From assembly GCA_937910665.1 (NCBI GenBank), contig CALEPR010000030.1, positions 1 to 9,501 of the forward strand: a stretch of DNA of 9,501 nucleotides, written 5' to 3'. The notes under the pieces were generated by a model. That model made no database searches. It saw only the letters and a program-made list of their open reading frames with translations, and had not been told where the DNA came from. Numbering within the stretch: position 1 is the stretch's first letter; the number at the start of each line of letters is the position of its first letter. Source of the stretch: an uncultured Selenomonadales bacterium (GTDB lineage Bacteria; Bacillota; Negativicutes; Selenomonadales; Selenomonadaceae). Both the position numbers and the translations under genes were made by a program. Below, in pieces: positions 1-5,876 of the stretch.

Positions 1-10
1 TATTATATCA

Positions 11-23
11 CGTCCACTGGACG
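11..23. promoter_or_regulatory. Short inverted repeat upstream of the ERF gene
   Basis: CGTCC and GGACG are separated by three bases (11-23). No T tract follows, so it does not read as a terminator. It lies about 37 bases before the ERF start and could be an operator, an mRNA leader hairpin or chance. The ERF start itself is fixed by a strong AGGAGG at 48-53, seven bases before ATG 61. Confidence 0.25.
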
Positions 24-60
24 GGAATATCATTACTTTATTATACGAGGAGGAAGATTT

Positions 61-645
61 ATGAAAAATTTGGCAAAAAAATTGGTCGAGGTTATGAAAG
101 ATTGTGGGCATGTCGCTAAAAACGGCTCGAATGATTTCCACAAGTACAAGTACGCGACGGCAGCTGATGTTCTCCAACTTGTCAATTCTGCTCTCACAAA
201 ATACGGAATCATGTCTGCCGTTGAAACTAATTTGATTGAGATTCGTGAAGTACGGACGACAAAAGGCAACAGTGAAAATTTGGCGACTGTTGAAACTACT
301 GTTATTTTGACTGATTCTGATTCTGGCGAACAGGTTAAAATTAAAGGTCTAGGTTCTGGGCAAGACGCTGGCGATAAAAGCGTTGCTAAGGCTCAAACTA
401 TGGCTATTAAATACGCCTTCTTACTTTCCTTTGCCATTTCTACTGGCGATGACCCTGAGGCTGATTCTCACACTGATGAAGTTATGACTGGCAACAAAAA
501 TAATTTTCAGCCTTCTTCTCATCATTCCTTGAATTGTGCTGACTGTGGCAAATCTATTTCTCAAAAGATTGCCGACTATTCTCAATCCAAGTTCGGTAAA
601 TTCCTCTGCTTCGATTGCCAACAAGCACAAAGAAAGGTAGCGTGA
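61..645 (+). CDS. ERF-family single-strand DNA annealing recombinase
   Basis: ERF (essential recombination function) superfamily proteins anneal complementary single strands in phage and plasmid recombination. The hallmark is visible at residues 95-133: a glycine-rich GLGSGQDAGDKS, then AKAQTMAIKYA, then STGDDPE. The N-terminal 90 residues carry the usual helix and beta pattern (YKYATAADV near 29-37). The tail (residues 159-186) has two CxxC pairs, CADC and CFDC, a small zinc-binding knuckle found on many ERF proteins of Firmicute phages and plasmids. Length (194 aa) is normal for the family. ATG 61 follows AGGAGG with seven-base spacing. The next gene starts four bases after its stop, so the two are cotranscribed. 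It fits a replication/recombination module of a plasmid or phage. Family assignment is strong; the partner SSB is not in the window. Confidence 0.9.
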   Translation: MKNLAKKLVEVMKDCGHVAKNGSNDFHKYKYATAADVLQLVNSALTKYGIMSAVETNLIEIREVRTTKGNSENLATVETTVILTDSDSGEQVKIKGLGSGQDAGDKSVAKAQTMAIKYAFLLSFAISTGDDPEADSHTDEVMTGNKNNFQPSSHHSLNCADCGKSISQKIADYSQSKFGKFLCFDCQQAQRKVA

Positions 646-649
646 TTCA

Positions 650-940
650 ATGTGTGACTTCGCTTTACCTTCTAACTTCAACGATGAACAGAAAACAGCG
701 TTACTTGCCGCTTCCGAATTTGTCTTCGACATTCACTGGGCTATTGAAAAAATTCGCAACGGTGAGTACGAACTCTGGCACGACGTGAAAGATTTTAAAT
801 CGCTCGGCTTTGAAACTGCTGAAAGTTTAGAACTGCCAAGCTGGGCTTTTACTTACTTCGACTTTGAGAAGTTCGGTTACGACATTGCAGCCGAACACAA
901 TGGCACAATGACTAGTTACGGCTGGTTCGCTTTCAAATAG
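650..940 (+). CDS. Small acidic protein, tentatively ArdA-like (antirestriction)
   Basis: A 96-residue protein translated directly behind the ERF gene, with an AAAGG-like site at about 632-637 and ATG 650. It is clearly acidic (about 17 Asp/Glu against 7 Lys/Arg) and rich in aromatic residues. The segment from NGEYELWHDV (near residue 37) to the C-terminal YGWFAF, including the DFEKFGYDIAAEH stretch, recalls the pattern in the C-terminal part of ArdA proteins (NG-Y-x-Y/F ... Y-x-D-[YF]-E-x-F-x-x-D-L ... GY). ArdA is a DNA mimic that inhibits type I restriction and is typically carried on mobile elements. The protein is only about half the length of a classical ArdA (roughly 165-170 aa). The resemblance is from memory of the family and is weak; it may equally be an unrelated phage/plasmid hypothetical. 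The gene itself is well supported by its coupling to ERF and the terminator after it. Confidence 0.75.
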   Translation: MCDFALPSNFNDEQKTALLAASEFVFDIHWAIEKIRNGEYELWHDVKDFKSLGFETAESLELPSWAFTYFDFEKFGYDIAAEHNGTMTSYGWFAFK

Positions 941-954
941 ACTTTGTTAATTTT

Positions 955-980
955 ACGTCTTTATTGGACGTTCTTTTTTT
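955..980 (+). terminator. Rho-independent terminator after the ERF operon
   Basis: ACGTC (955-959) pairs with GACGT (967-971) around a seven-base loop and is followed by a run of seven T (974-980). It sits 15 bases after the stop of the 96-residue gene and separates that operon from the next promoter. Confidence 0.7.
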
Positions 981-981
981 A

Positions 982-1010
982 TTGATATTTTATAATTTAA
1001 ATTGTAAAAT
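982..1010 (+). promoter_or_regulatory. Sigma-A type promoter for the putative initiator gene
   Basis: TTGATA (982-987) and TAAAAT (1005-1010) have an exact 17-base spacer. Transcription would start near 1017, giving a leader of only about 17 bases that contains GAGGAG (1021-1026), seven bases before the GTG start at 1034. The promoter follows the upstream terminator directly, so the gene is an independent transcription unit. Confidence 0.65.
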
Positions 1011-1033
1011 GAGTATTTGAGAGGAGAATTTCT

Positions 1034-2125
1034 GTGAACAACAATATTACTAATTCAGAAACCGATTTTTCTAAAACAACTTACAGAACTAAAAAAAAGG
1101 CTGGCGATAATGTATTAAATAATTATCCCGACAAAGTTTCTGTTCCGACTTTCAAGCCCTATCAAAACGCTTTAAGTCTTTTACCTGAAGGCAACGCTTA
1201 TTTGCAACCCAGTATCAATGTTGAAAATCTGAAATTTCAGGACGGCAAACTTTTCTTTGAAGACCCTACCGGCGTTATGCGTAAAATCAGTGAGGTTGAA
1301 CTCATCACTAACTTCAAAACTAAAGAGCCTATCGCCAACATCAATGGTTTGCCTTTGCTTCGCGCTTACTACAGCATCATTTTGCAAAATTACCTGCAAG
1401 CTATTAAAAGACATGAGCCTTTGCCCAAAATTGTAACAATTTACATGCCGGATTTGCTCAAATATTTCGGCTATTCTGGTGAATTGAACGATAATATTAT
1501 TCAGTCAATCGTTGGTCAAATGTCTTCATTTCACAACGTAATTGGTGTTATGCAAATTATGCGCAATGGCAGACCTGACAAAAGTTATTTCCCTATCTTC
1601 CACTTTGAAGGCTACGATGCAAAAACAAATACCATCGAACTTTACAGCCCTTACTTGAACAAAGTCGTTGATACCATGTACAAAGAGGCAATTAAACTCA
1701 ATCAGCGTACTAAACAGCCTATCTTAGATAAATATGGCGATCTTATCCACTTGCCTGCCAATTCTTATCTTATCAAACCAAGCATTGTCCTTGAAAGAAA
1801 TTTAGCGGCTGTTGAATTTGTCTGTATCATTATTCAAGTTATTGAACAAGCTGGAGACAATACTCCTCACATCAAAGCCAGTACTTTAATTTATCGCAAT
1901 CCTCAATTTGAAGTTCGCCTCAATGAAACAGATTCCAAGTACAGATCACAACTTTTGCACAGAGTTTTTAAAAGAACTTGGGAATTGCTTCGCGAGCAGA
2001 CAGATTTACTCACTGCCTACAAAAATATTCAACTGCCTGACCCGAATAATCCTGCAAACATTCCAACTATGCGAACTCTGGATATGGTTTTTCGCTTTCC
2101 TCACGATGGCAAAATTAAAAAGTAA
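1034..2125 (+). CDS. Putative replication initiator (Rep-like), family not recognised
   Basis: A 363-residue protein read from GTG 1034, with GAGGAG seven bases upstream. I do not recognise a named family from sequence alone. Residues 1-60 are polar and probably disordered. The middle has helical segments around LLRAYYSIILQNYLQAIKRH and a DLLKYFGYSGELNDNIIQSIV stretch that could be a helix-turn-helix or winged-helix element. The C-terminal third has a basic helix (SKYRSQLLHRVFKRTWELL). The role is inferred from context: its own promoter, its own terminator at 2157-2184, four 21-bp direct repeats starting 122 bases after the stop, and a primase-helicase as the next large gene. This is the layout of iteron-controlled plasmid replicons (Rep gene next to its binding sites). 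Alternatives are a conserved plasmid/phage DNA-binding protein or a structural hypothetical. Gene: near certain. Initiator function: about one in three. Confidence 0.8.
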   Translation: MNNNITNSETDFSKTTYRTKKKAGDNVLNNYPDKVSVPTFKPYQNALSLLPEGNAYLQPSINVENLKFQDGKLFFEDPTGVMRKISEVELITNFKTKEPIANINGLPLLRAYYSIILQNYLQAIKRHEPLPKIVTIYMPDLLKYFGYSGELNDNIIQSIVGQMSSFHNVIGVMQIMRNGRPDKSYFPIFHFEGYDAKTNTIELYSPYLNKVVDTMYKEAIKLNQRTKQPILDKYGDLIHLPANSYLIKPSIVLERNLAAVEFVCIIIQVIEQAGDNTPHIKASTLIYRNPQFEVRLNETDSKYRSQLLHRVFKRTWELLREQTDLLTAYKNIQLPDPNNPANIPTMRTLDMVFRFPHDGKIKK

Positions 2126-2156
2126 TTGCCTCGTCTTGCATTATATGTTTTGTTTG

Positions 2157-2184
2157 CTCCTGCTTGTATTGGCAGGAGTTTTTT
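2157..2184 (+). terminator. Rho-independent terminator after the putative initiator
   Basis: CTCCTGC (2157-2163) and GCAGGAG (2172-2178) form a perfect seven-pair stem with an eight-base loop, followed by six T (2179-2184). It lies 31 bases after the stop codon at 2125 and closes the transcription unit before the repeat region. Confidence 0.85.
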
Positions 2185-2246
2185 GTTGCATCTCCATATC
2201 TACCGCCACAAAATCGCCATAACTGTAAACAAACATTTTAAACTTC

Positions 2247-2330
2247 AAAATTTCTACGAGGTGTGGTAAATTTTCTACGAGGTGTGGTAAATTTTCTACG
2301 AGGTGTGGTAAATTTTCTACAAGGTGTGGT
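2247..2330. repeat. Four direct 21-bp repeats (iteron-like)
   Basis: Four head-to-tail units of exactly 21 bp begin at 2247, 2268, 2289 and 2310. Each contains TTTCTACGAGGTGTGG. Unit 1 differs by one base in its A/T junction (AAAATTT instead of AAATTTT) and unit 4 has ACAAGG instead of ACGAGG; units 2 and 3 are identical. A 21-bp period equals two helical turns, so bound proteins would line up on one DNA face, as with plasmid iterons (typically 17-22 bp). There are no spacers, which excludes a CRISPR array. They follow the putative initiator gene and precede an A/T-rich stretch. A minus-strand reading frame crosses them only because 21 is divisible by three. Origin or copy-control function is inferred. 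Confidence 0.85.
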
Positions 2331-2383
2331 GTTTCCATCGCACAAATGGCGGTAGAATGCGGGTTCAGAGCTCAAATTTTTTC

Positions 2384-2409
2384 CTAATACCTAATACCTA
2401 ATGTATTAG
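2384..2409. repeat. CTAATAC heptamer repeats with an inverted copy
   Basis: CTAATAC occurs at 2384-2390 and 2391-2397, then a partial CTAAT (2398-2402), then the exact inverse GTATTAG (2403-2409). The second heptamer and the inverse form a seven-pair stem with a five-base loop. Combined direct and inverted small repeats beside iterons may be another protein binding site or part of a control RNA. Confidence 0.55.
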
Positions 2410-2561
2410 TGGCGGTTGCCGGTGGAGTTGACAAGCCGCCGCCGAGCGATAAACTGCAAAAGTCCGTCGAGCCTTTAAAGCCTAAGGTTGTAACAGGGAT
2501 TGAAGGTGGTGAAAGAAATTTGAGTTTTCAAAAATTTAGAGTTGGAAAAAGTAAAATTTAA
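2409..2561 (+). other. GC-rich island with a possible 50-codon frame
   Basis: Positions 2411-2450 are 28/40 G+C in otherwise strongly AT-rich DNA. GGCGGTT (2411-2417) can pair with AAGCCGCC (2433-2440) with one bulged base. A frame runs from GTG 2409 to TAA 2559-2561 (50 residues; begins MAVAGGVDKPPPSDKL), but no ribosome binding site precedes it, so coding is doubtful. The stretch may instead be a structured RNA, a single-strand initiation hairpin or part of the origin. From about 2520 to 2600 the DNA becomes very A-rich, a possible unwinding region. Confidence 0.3.
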
Positions 2562-2610
2562 AAAATTTAAGAAAAAAAAGCGAAAAACCAAAAAGTAGGA
2601 GATGGATTAT

Positions 2611-2766
2611 TTGAAAAATTGGAAAGAGAAAAGTGTGATGGAGTTAAAGCGAAAAGACGAAGTAAACAACTACGCTAGACTTTTTCTTCTTACCGGTAGT
2701 CCCAAAGAAAATATCCTTGCGCGTGTATACTGTATACAAAATTTGCCGCCAATTTTTGAAATTTGA
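2611..2766 (+). CDS. Small hypothetical protein before the primase-helicase
   Basis: A 51-codon gene. AGGAG (2597-2601) is nine bases before TTG 2611. An ATG at 2602 in the same frame touches the AGGAG and is less likely as the start; using it would give 54 residues. The product is basic and polar at the N-terminus (WKEKSVMELKRKDEVNNYA), then has a short hydrophobic-containing stretch (RLFLLTGSPKENILARVY) and ends NLPPIFEI. I do not recognise it. It stops 29 bases before the primase-helicase ATG, so the two are probably one operon, and a GTATAC palindrome lies within its last third. The readable, mixed amino-acid composition and the ribosome binding site favour a real gene, but the size leaves doubt. 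Confidence 0.5.
   Translation: MKNWKEKSVMELKRKDEVNNYARLFLLTGSPKENILARVYCIQNLPPIFEI
2724..2738. promoter_or_regulatory. 15-bp operator-like palindrome
   Basis: TGTATAC and GTATACA flank a single central base (2724-2738), a perfect inverted repeat. This spacing and TGTATAC half-site look like sites of dimeric regulators such as GntR-type repressors. It lies 58 bases before the primase-helicase start, inside the small upstream gene. Binding is inferred only. Confidence 0.4.
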
Positions 2767-2795
2767 AAATTTAGTGGATTGGAGGAATATTTTTT

Positions 2796-4670
2796 ATGAT
2801 TCAGCATTTTGAATATAAAATTGAATATAAAAATTTGAAAAATTTTTTGAAAGATTATTTGATTTTGAAAGGCATAAATCCTGATGAAAAATTTCGGTGC
2901 CTGAATCCGGCTCATGATGATTTGCACCCTTCCATGCAGTATGATGAAAAAAATTTGCGTGTGAAATGCTTTTCTTGCGGTGTGGCTTATGATGTTTTGG
3001 ATTTGTTGGAATTGGAGATCGGCTTGCATGGAACGGAGTTGTTCAACTATGCTTGCAAATTTTTCAATTTGGAGGATGAAAAAAATTTGTCGGAAGACAG
3101 GAAAAAATACCTTGTGCAGGCTAGAGTAGCTTTGAAAGGTTCAGTCGGCGAAAAATATTTGTTGTCGCGCGGTTTGATGACTGAAACGCTTATGAAAAAT
3201 AATGTCGGCTATGATGAAAAATTGCAAAGAATAGTTTTTGGCTATGAAGGCGATAAGTATTTTGTAACACGCAACATTCAGGAAAAAATTTATCTGAAAC
3301 CAAAAGGCGAAAATGAGCCTCTGTATGAGTTGGGCGATAAAAATTCTGATTTAATGTTTGTGACAGAAGGACAAATTGACGCATTGTCTTTAATTCAGGT
3401 CGGAGCGATAAGGGTTGTGGCGATTGGTGGCAGTGGAACTAAAAAACTGCGCGAACTTTCACAAAAGCCAAAATTTGCTGTTGTTGTCCAAGATAATGAC
3501 ATTGCAGGAAAAAATACCGGCGAAAATATCAAGGTTGAACTTGAGCAGCAGGGAATTATTTGCTTGTTGGTTAATCCGCCTTCGGAGTTCAAAGATTCTA
3601 ACGATGTTTTGAAAGCTGATGTTGAATCTTTAAAAGCATTGGTGTTAAAATGGCGCGACGATGTAAAATTACTGAAAGGCGGTTCTATGGATAACGTGAA
3701 AAATTTTATTCGTTCTGCTTTTGCCAATGAGATAAAAAACTTTCAGCGTTACAAGGAAATTCGGACAGGATACGCTAACTTGGATAATGAAATGATTTTG
3801 TATCCAGGACTTTATGTCTTGGGTGCGATTTCCAGTCTTGGCAAAACAACTTTCGCTCATCAACTTGCAGATCAACTTTCAGAACAAGGTAATCAAGTCT
3901 TGTATTTCAGCCTTGAACAAAGTCGGTTGGAACTGATTAGCAAAGGTATTTCGCGCTTAATGGCTAAAAAAAATTTAAATGTCGCGTCAACGCGACATTT
4001 GGATTCGGGCAAAAAATCAAATTCCGCGTCGACGCGGAATTTGACACAGAGTAAAATTTTGACTGCTGTTGAAATTATGCGCGGAGATTCTTCCAATTCC
4101 CTACCTGAAACTATTGATGAGTACGCTGAAGTTGGCGAAAATGAAAACATAATCGAATGTAACTTTGAAACTAACATTGATGATGTTATCAGTTATGTAA
4201 AAAATTTTATCGCTGAAAATAACTACCTGCCTGTTGTGATAGTAGATTATTTGCAAGTTTTGCGACCGAGTGAACAAGCCGGAGTTCGCGAAAGCATTGA
4301 TGAAAATGTAAAAAAACTGAAAAAATTGCAGGTTGAATTTAAACTTGTTCTCTTGGTCATAAGCAGTTTAAATCGCTTGAATTATATGAACACTGTTGAT
4401 TTTGAAAGTTTCAAGGAGTCCGGCGGAATTGAATATACTGCTGATGTTGTCTGGGGGTTACAGTTGAAGGATATTACAAAATCCGGCTTTGAACATAAAT
4501 CGGTCAATGAAAAGCGCGAAATTGTGCGACAAGCAAAGTTAAATAATCCGCGTGAAATTGAGTTAATCTGCTTGAAAAATCGCTATGGCAAAAGTTCCTA
4601 CAAATGCGGTTTCCAATATTACACAAATTATGATTTGTTTATTCCCGACGATGTTTATTTAGATTTTTAA
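2796..4670 (+). CDS. Bifunctional DNA primase-helicase (Toprim + DnaB-like), T7 gp4 type
   Basis: This 624-residue protein joins primase and replicative helicase. A CHC2-type zinc finger uses C35, H40, C58 and C61. The Toprim core shows TEGQIDAL (E191) and QDND (D233, D235). A linker is followed by a DnaB-like RecA domain: Walker A GAISSLGKTT (343-352, K350), FSLEQSR (371-377) and Walker B VVIVDYLQVL (480-489, D484). VISSLNR (521-527) stands where DnaB proteins have a glutamine-containing motif. KNRYGKS (594-600) fits the arginine-finger region. It would unwind and prime DNA at a plasmid or phage fork. GGAGG (2781-2785) is ten bases before ATG 2796. Two palindromic insertions add NVASTRHL (395-402) and NSASTRNL (409-416) in the loop between the helix after Walker A and AVEIMRG. 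The methyltransferase TTG follows 15 bases after the stop, suggesting cotranscription. Confidence 0.93.
   Translation: MIQHFEYKIEYKNLKNFLKDYLILKGINPDEKFRCLNPAHDDLHPSMQYDEKNLRVKCFSCGVAYDVLDLLELEIGLHGTELFNYACKFFNLEDEKNLSEDRKKYLVQARVALKGSVGEKYLLSRGLMTETLMKNNVGYDEKLQRIVFGYEGDKYFVTRNIQEKIYLKPKGENEPLYELGDKNSDLMFVTEGQIDALSLIQVGAIRVVAIGGSGTKKLRELSQKPKFAVVVQDNDIAGKNTGENIKVELEQQGIICLLVNPPSEFKDSNDVLKADVESLKALVLKWRDDVKLLKGGSMDNVKNFIRSAFANEIKNFQRYKEIRTGYANLDNEMILYPGLYVLGAISSLGKTTFAHQLADQLSEQGNQVLYFSLEQSRLELISKGISRLMAKKNLNVASTRHLDSGKKSNSASTRNLTQSKILTAVEIMRGDSSNSLPETIDEYAEVGENENIIECNFETNIDDVISYVKNFIAENNYLPVVIVDYLQVLRPSEQAGVRESIDENVKKLKKLQVEFKLVLLVISSLNRLNYMNTVDFESFKESGGIEYTADVVWGLQLKDITKSGFEHKSVNEKREIVRQAKLNNPREIELICLKNRYGKSSYKCGFQYYTNYDLFIPDDVYLDF
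3977..4000. repeat. Palindromic element copy 1, in frame in the primase-helicase
   Basis: Left arm AAATGTCGCGTC and right arm AACGCGACATTT form a 24-bp palindrome with one mismatch at the centre (A instead of G at 3989). It is read as NVASTRHL, residues 395-402 of the primase-helicase. The reading frame matches copies 2 and 4. Confidence 0.85.
4017..4044. repeat. Palindromic element copy 2, in frame in the primase-helicase
   Basis: Left arm TCAAATTCCGCGTC and right arm GACGCGGAATTTGA form a perfect 28-bp palindrome. It begins 16 bases after copy 1 and is read as NSASTRNL (residues 409-416). The two variable arm positions are TC here and GT in copy 1, with matching changes on the opposite arm. 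Confidence 0.9.
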
Positions 4671-4685
4671 TTGAGGTTGAATTTC

Positions 4686-5693
4686 TTGAAAATAAATAAC
4701 AGACGCTACACAGGCAATAAGTACAAACTTATGACTTGGATAAAAAATTTAATTTTGGCAAATTGTCCTCAACATGAGATTTTTTTTGATGTTTTTGGAG
4801 GAACAGGCGTTGTAACTGCAGAAATGCTTGACGTTATGAGCAGTGCTATCATCAATGATTTTTTGTATTCTAACGAAGTTTGTTATAAAGCCTTCTTCAG
4901 TCGCGCAGAATACAATCAGCAAAAGTTGCAACAGTTCACAGACAAAATTACTGCTATCGATAAATTCTCTTTGAGTGATAATTATGTTTCTTTGAACTAT
5001 GGCGACAAATATTTTGACTATAACGACGCTAAATTGATTGGTTATATCCGCGAGGAAATTCAAAACGCTTACAATTTCGGTGCATTGAATGAAAAAGAAT
5101 TTAATATTCTACTGGCTTCGCTTTTGTATTCCTTCGATAGGTGCGCCAATACTGTCGGTCACTATGACGCTTATATTAAAAAGCAACCAACTTCTGACTT
5201 TCAATTTGAGTTAATTGAACCGATTCAAACCAATGCCAATGTCAAAATATACCGCACGGATTCAAACAAATTGGTTCGCAAAATCTCCGCAGATATTGCT
5301 TTTGTTGACCCGCCTTACAACAGTAGGCAATATTCAAGGTTTTATCACGTCATGGAAAATATTGTTAAGTGGAACAAACCGACTTTGACAGGTACAGCCA
5401 TGAAACCTCCGCTTGAAAATATGTCTGATTATTGCAAGGTAAATGCGCCGATTGTGTTTGAAGATTTAATAAATCACTTGCAAGCTAGATACATTGTTTG
5501 CACCTATAACAACACCTATGATTCAAAAAGTTCATCGTCACGAAACAAAATTACGCTGGAACAAATAAAAAAAATCCTCGACAATAGAGGAAAAACTAAA
5601 ATTTTTGAGAAAATGCACAGCAGATTTAATGCCGGTAAAACTGATAATGTCAATCATAAAGAAATTTTATTTATTACTGAGGTCAGATTTTAA
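4686..5693 (+). CDS. D12-class adenine-N6 DNA methyltransferase (M1 of a type IIS system)
   Basis: It transfers a methyl group from S-adenosylmethionine to adenine in a specific DNA site. Motif order is that of alpha-class (D12) enzymes: motif X with YTGNKYKLMTWI (residues 8-19), the AdoMet motif FDVFGGTG (34-41), ND at 57-58, and catalytic DPPYNSRQYSRFYHVMENI from residue 208. The DPPYNSRQY form recalls M.FokI-type methyltransferases of type IIS systems. TTG 4686 is chosen because GAGG (4673-4676) lies nine bases upstream; the in-frame TTG at 4671 has no such site. Length is 335 residues with no break. It follows the primase-helicase closely and precedes a second methyltransferase and an AlwI-family endonuclease, both broken. 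Asymmetric sites usually need two methyltransferases, one per strand, which explains the pair. The target sequence cannot be read from the protein. Confidence 0.88.
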   Translation: MKINNRRYTGNKYKLMTWIKNLILANCPQHEIFFDVFGGTGVVTAEMLDVMSSAIINDFLYSNEVCYKAFFSRAEYNQQKLQQFTDKITAIDKFSLSDNYVSLNYGDKYFDYNDAKLIGYIREEIQNAYNFGALNEKEFNILLASLLYSFDRCANTVGHYDAYIKKQPTSDFQFELIEPIQTNANVKIYRTDSNKLVRKISADIAFVDPPYNSRQYSRFYHVMENIVKWNKPTLTGTAMKPPLENMSDYCKVNAPIVFEDLINHLQARYIVCTYNNTYDSKSSSSRNKITLEQIKKILDNRGKTKIFEKMHSRFNAGKTDNVNHKEILFITEVRF

Positions 5694-5876
5694 AATTCAC
5701 TTTTTCAAGGATAAAATTTTTTGAAATTTATTTTTTTCAACCTAAAATTTTTGAAATTTTGAATTTTTAGGAGTTAAAATCTTAAATTTCACTTTTTACA
5801 GCTTAAAATTTTTGAAATTTTACTTTTTCACGGATTAAAATTCTAAAATTCACTTTTTACAAATGGGGAATTTAAA
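5690..5876. repeat. Imperfect tandem AT-rich repeats of about 30 bp
   Basis: The gap between the two methyltransferase genes consists of about six degenerate units starting near 5690, 5712, 5743, 5774, 5803 and 5835. Most run from T(T)AAAATT through a GAAATTT-like middle to CTTTTT or ATTTTT and a short variable end (CAAGGA, CAACC, AGGAG, ACAGC, CACGGA). Most units are 29-32 bp. The last unit leads into GGGGAA (5865-5870), the ribosome binding site of the next gene. Function is unknown; possibilities are a bound or bent regulatory region, or slippage-driven expansion. No convincing gene or promoter is separable inside it. Confidence 0.65.

Noticed and set aside
1743..1751. DnaA box (TTATCCACT, 8 of 9 bases)
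   Set aside because: A single match inside a coding region with no companion boxes in the candidate origin; likely chance. The iteron piece TGTGGTAAA matches the inverse box in only 7 of 9.
2247..2330. CRISPR array
   Set aside because: The units are directly adjacent with no spacers, and there are no cas genes nearby.
2141..2338. Minus-strand 65-codon frame encoding repeated PHLVENL
   Set aside because: The repeat peptide comes only from the 21-bp DNA repeats, whose length is a multiple of three. There is no ribosome binding site before its ATG, and the frame runs through a terminator hairpin.
2670..3029. 119-codon minus-strand frame
   Set aside because: It lies mostly opposite the zinc-finger region of the primase-helicase and opposite the small upstream gene, is rich in Ile/Phe/Gln as expected for antisense of AT-rich coding DNA, and has no ribosome binding site.
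4671..4685. Start of the first methyltransferase at TTG 4671
   Set aside because: It directly abuts the helicase stop with no ribosome binding site of its own, whereas TTG 4686 has GAGG nine bases upstream and the conserved motif X begins right after it.
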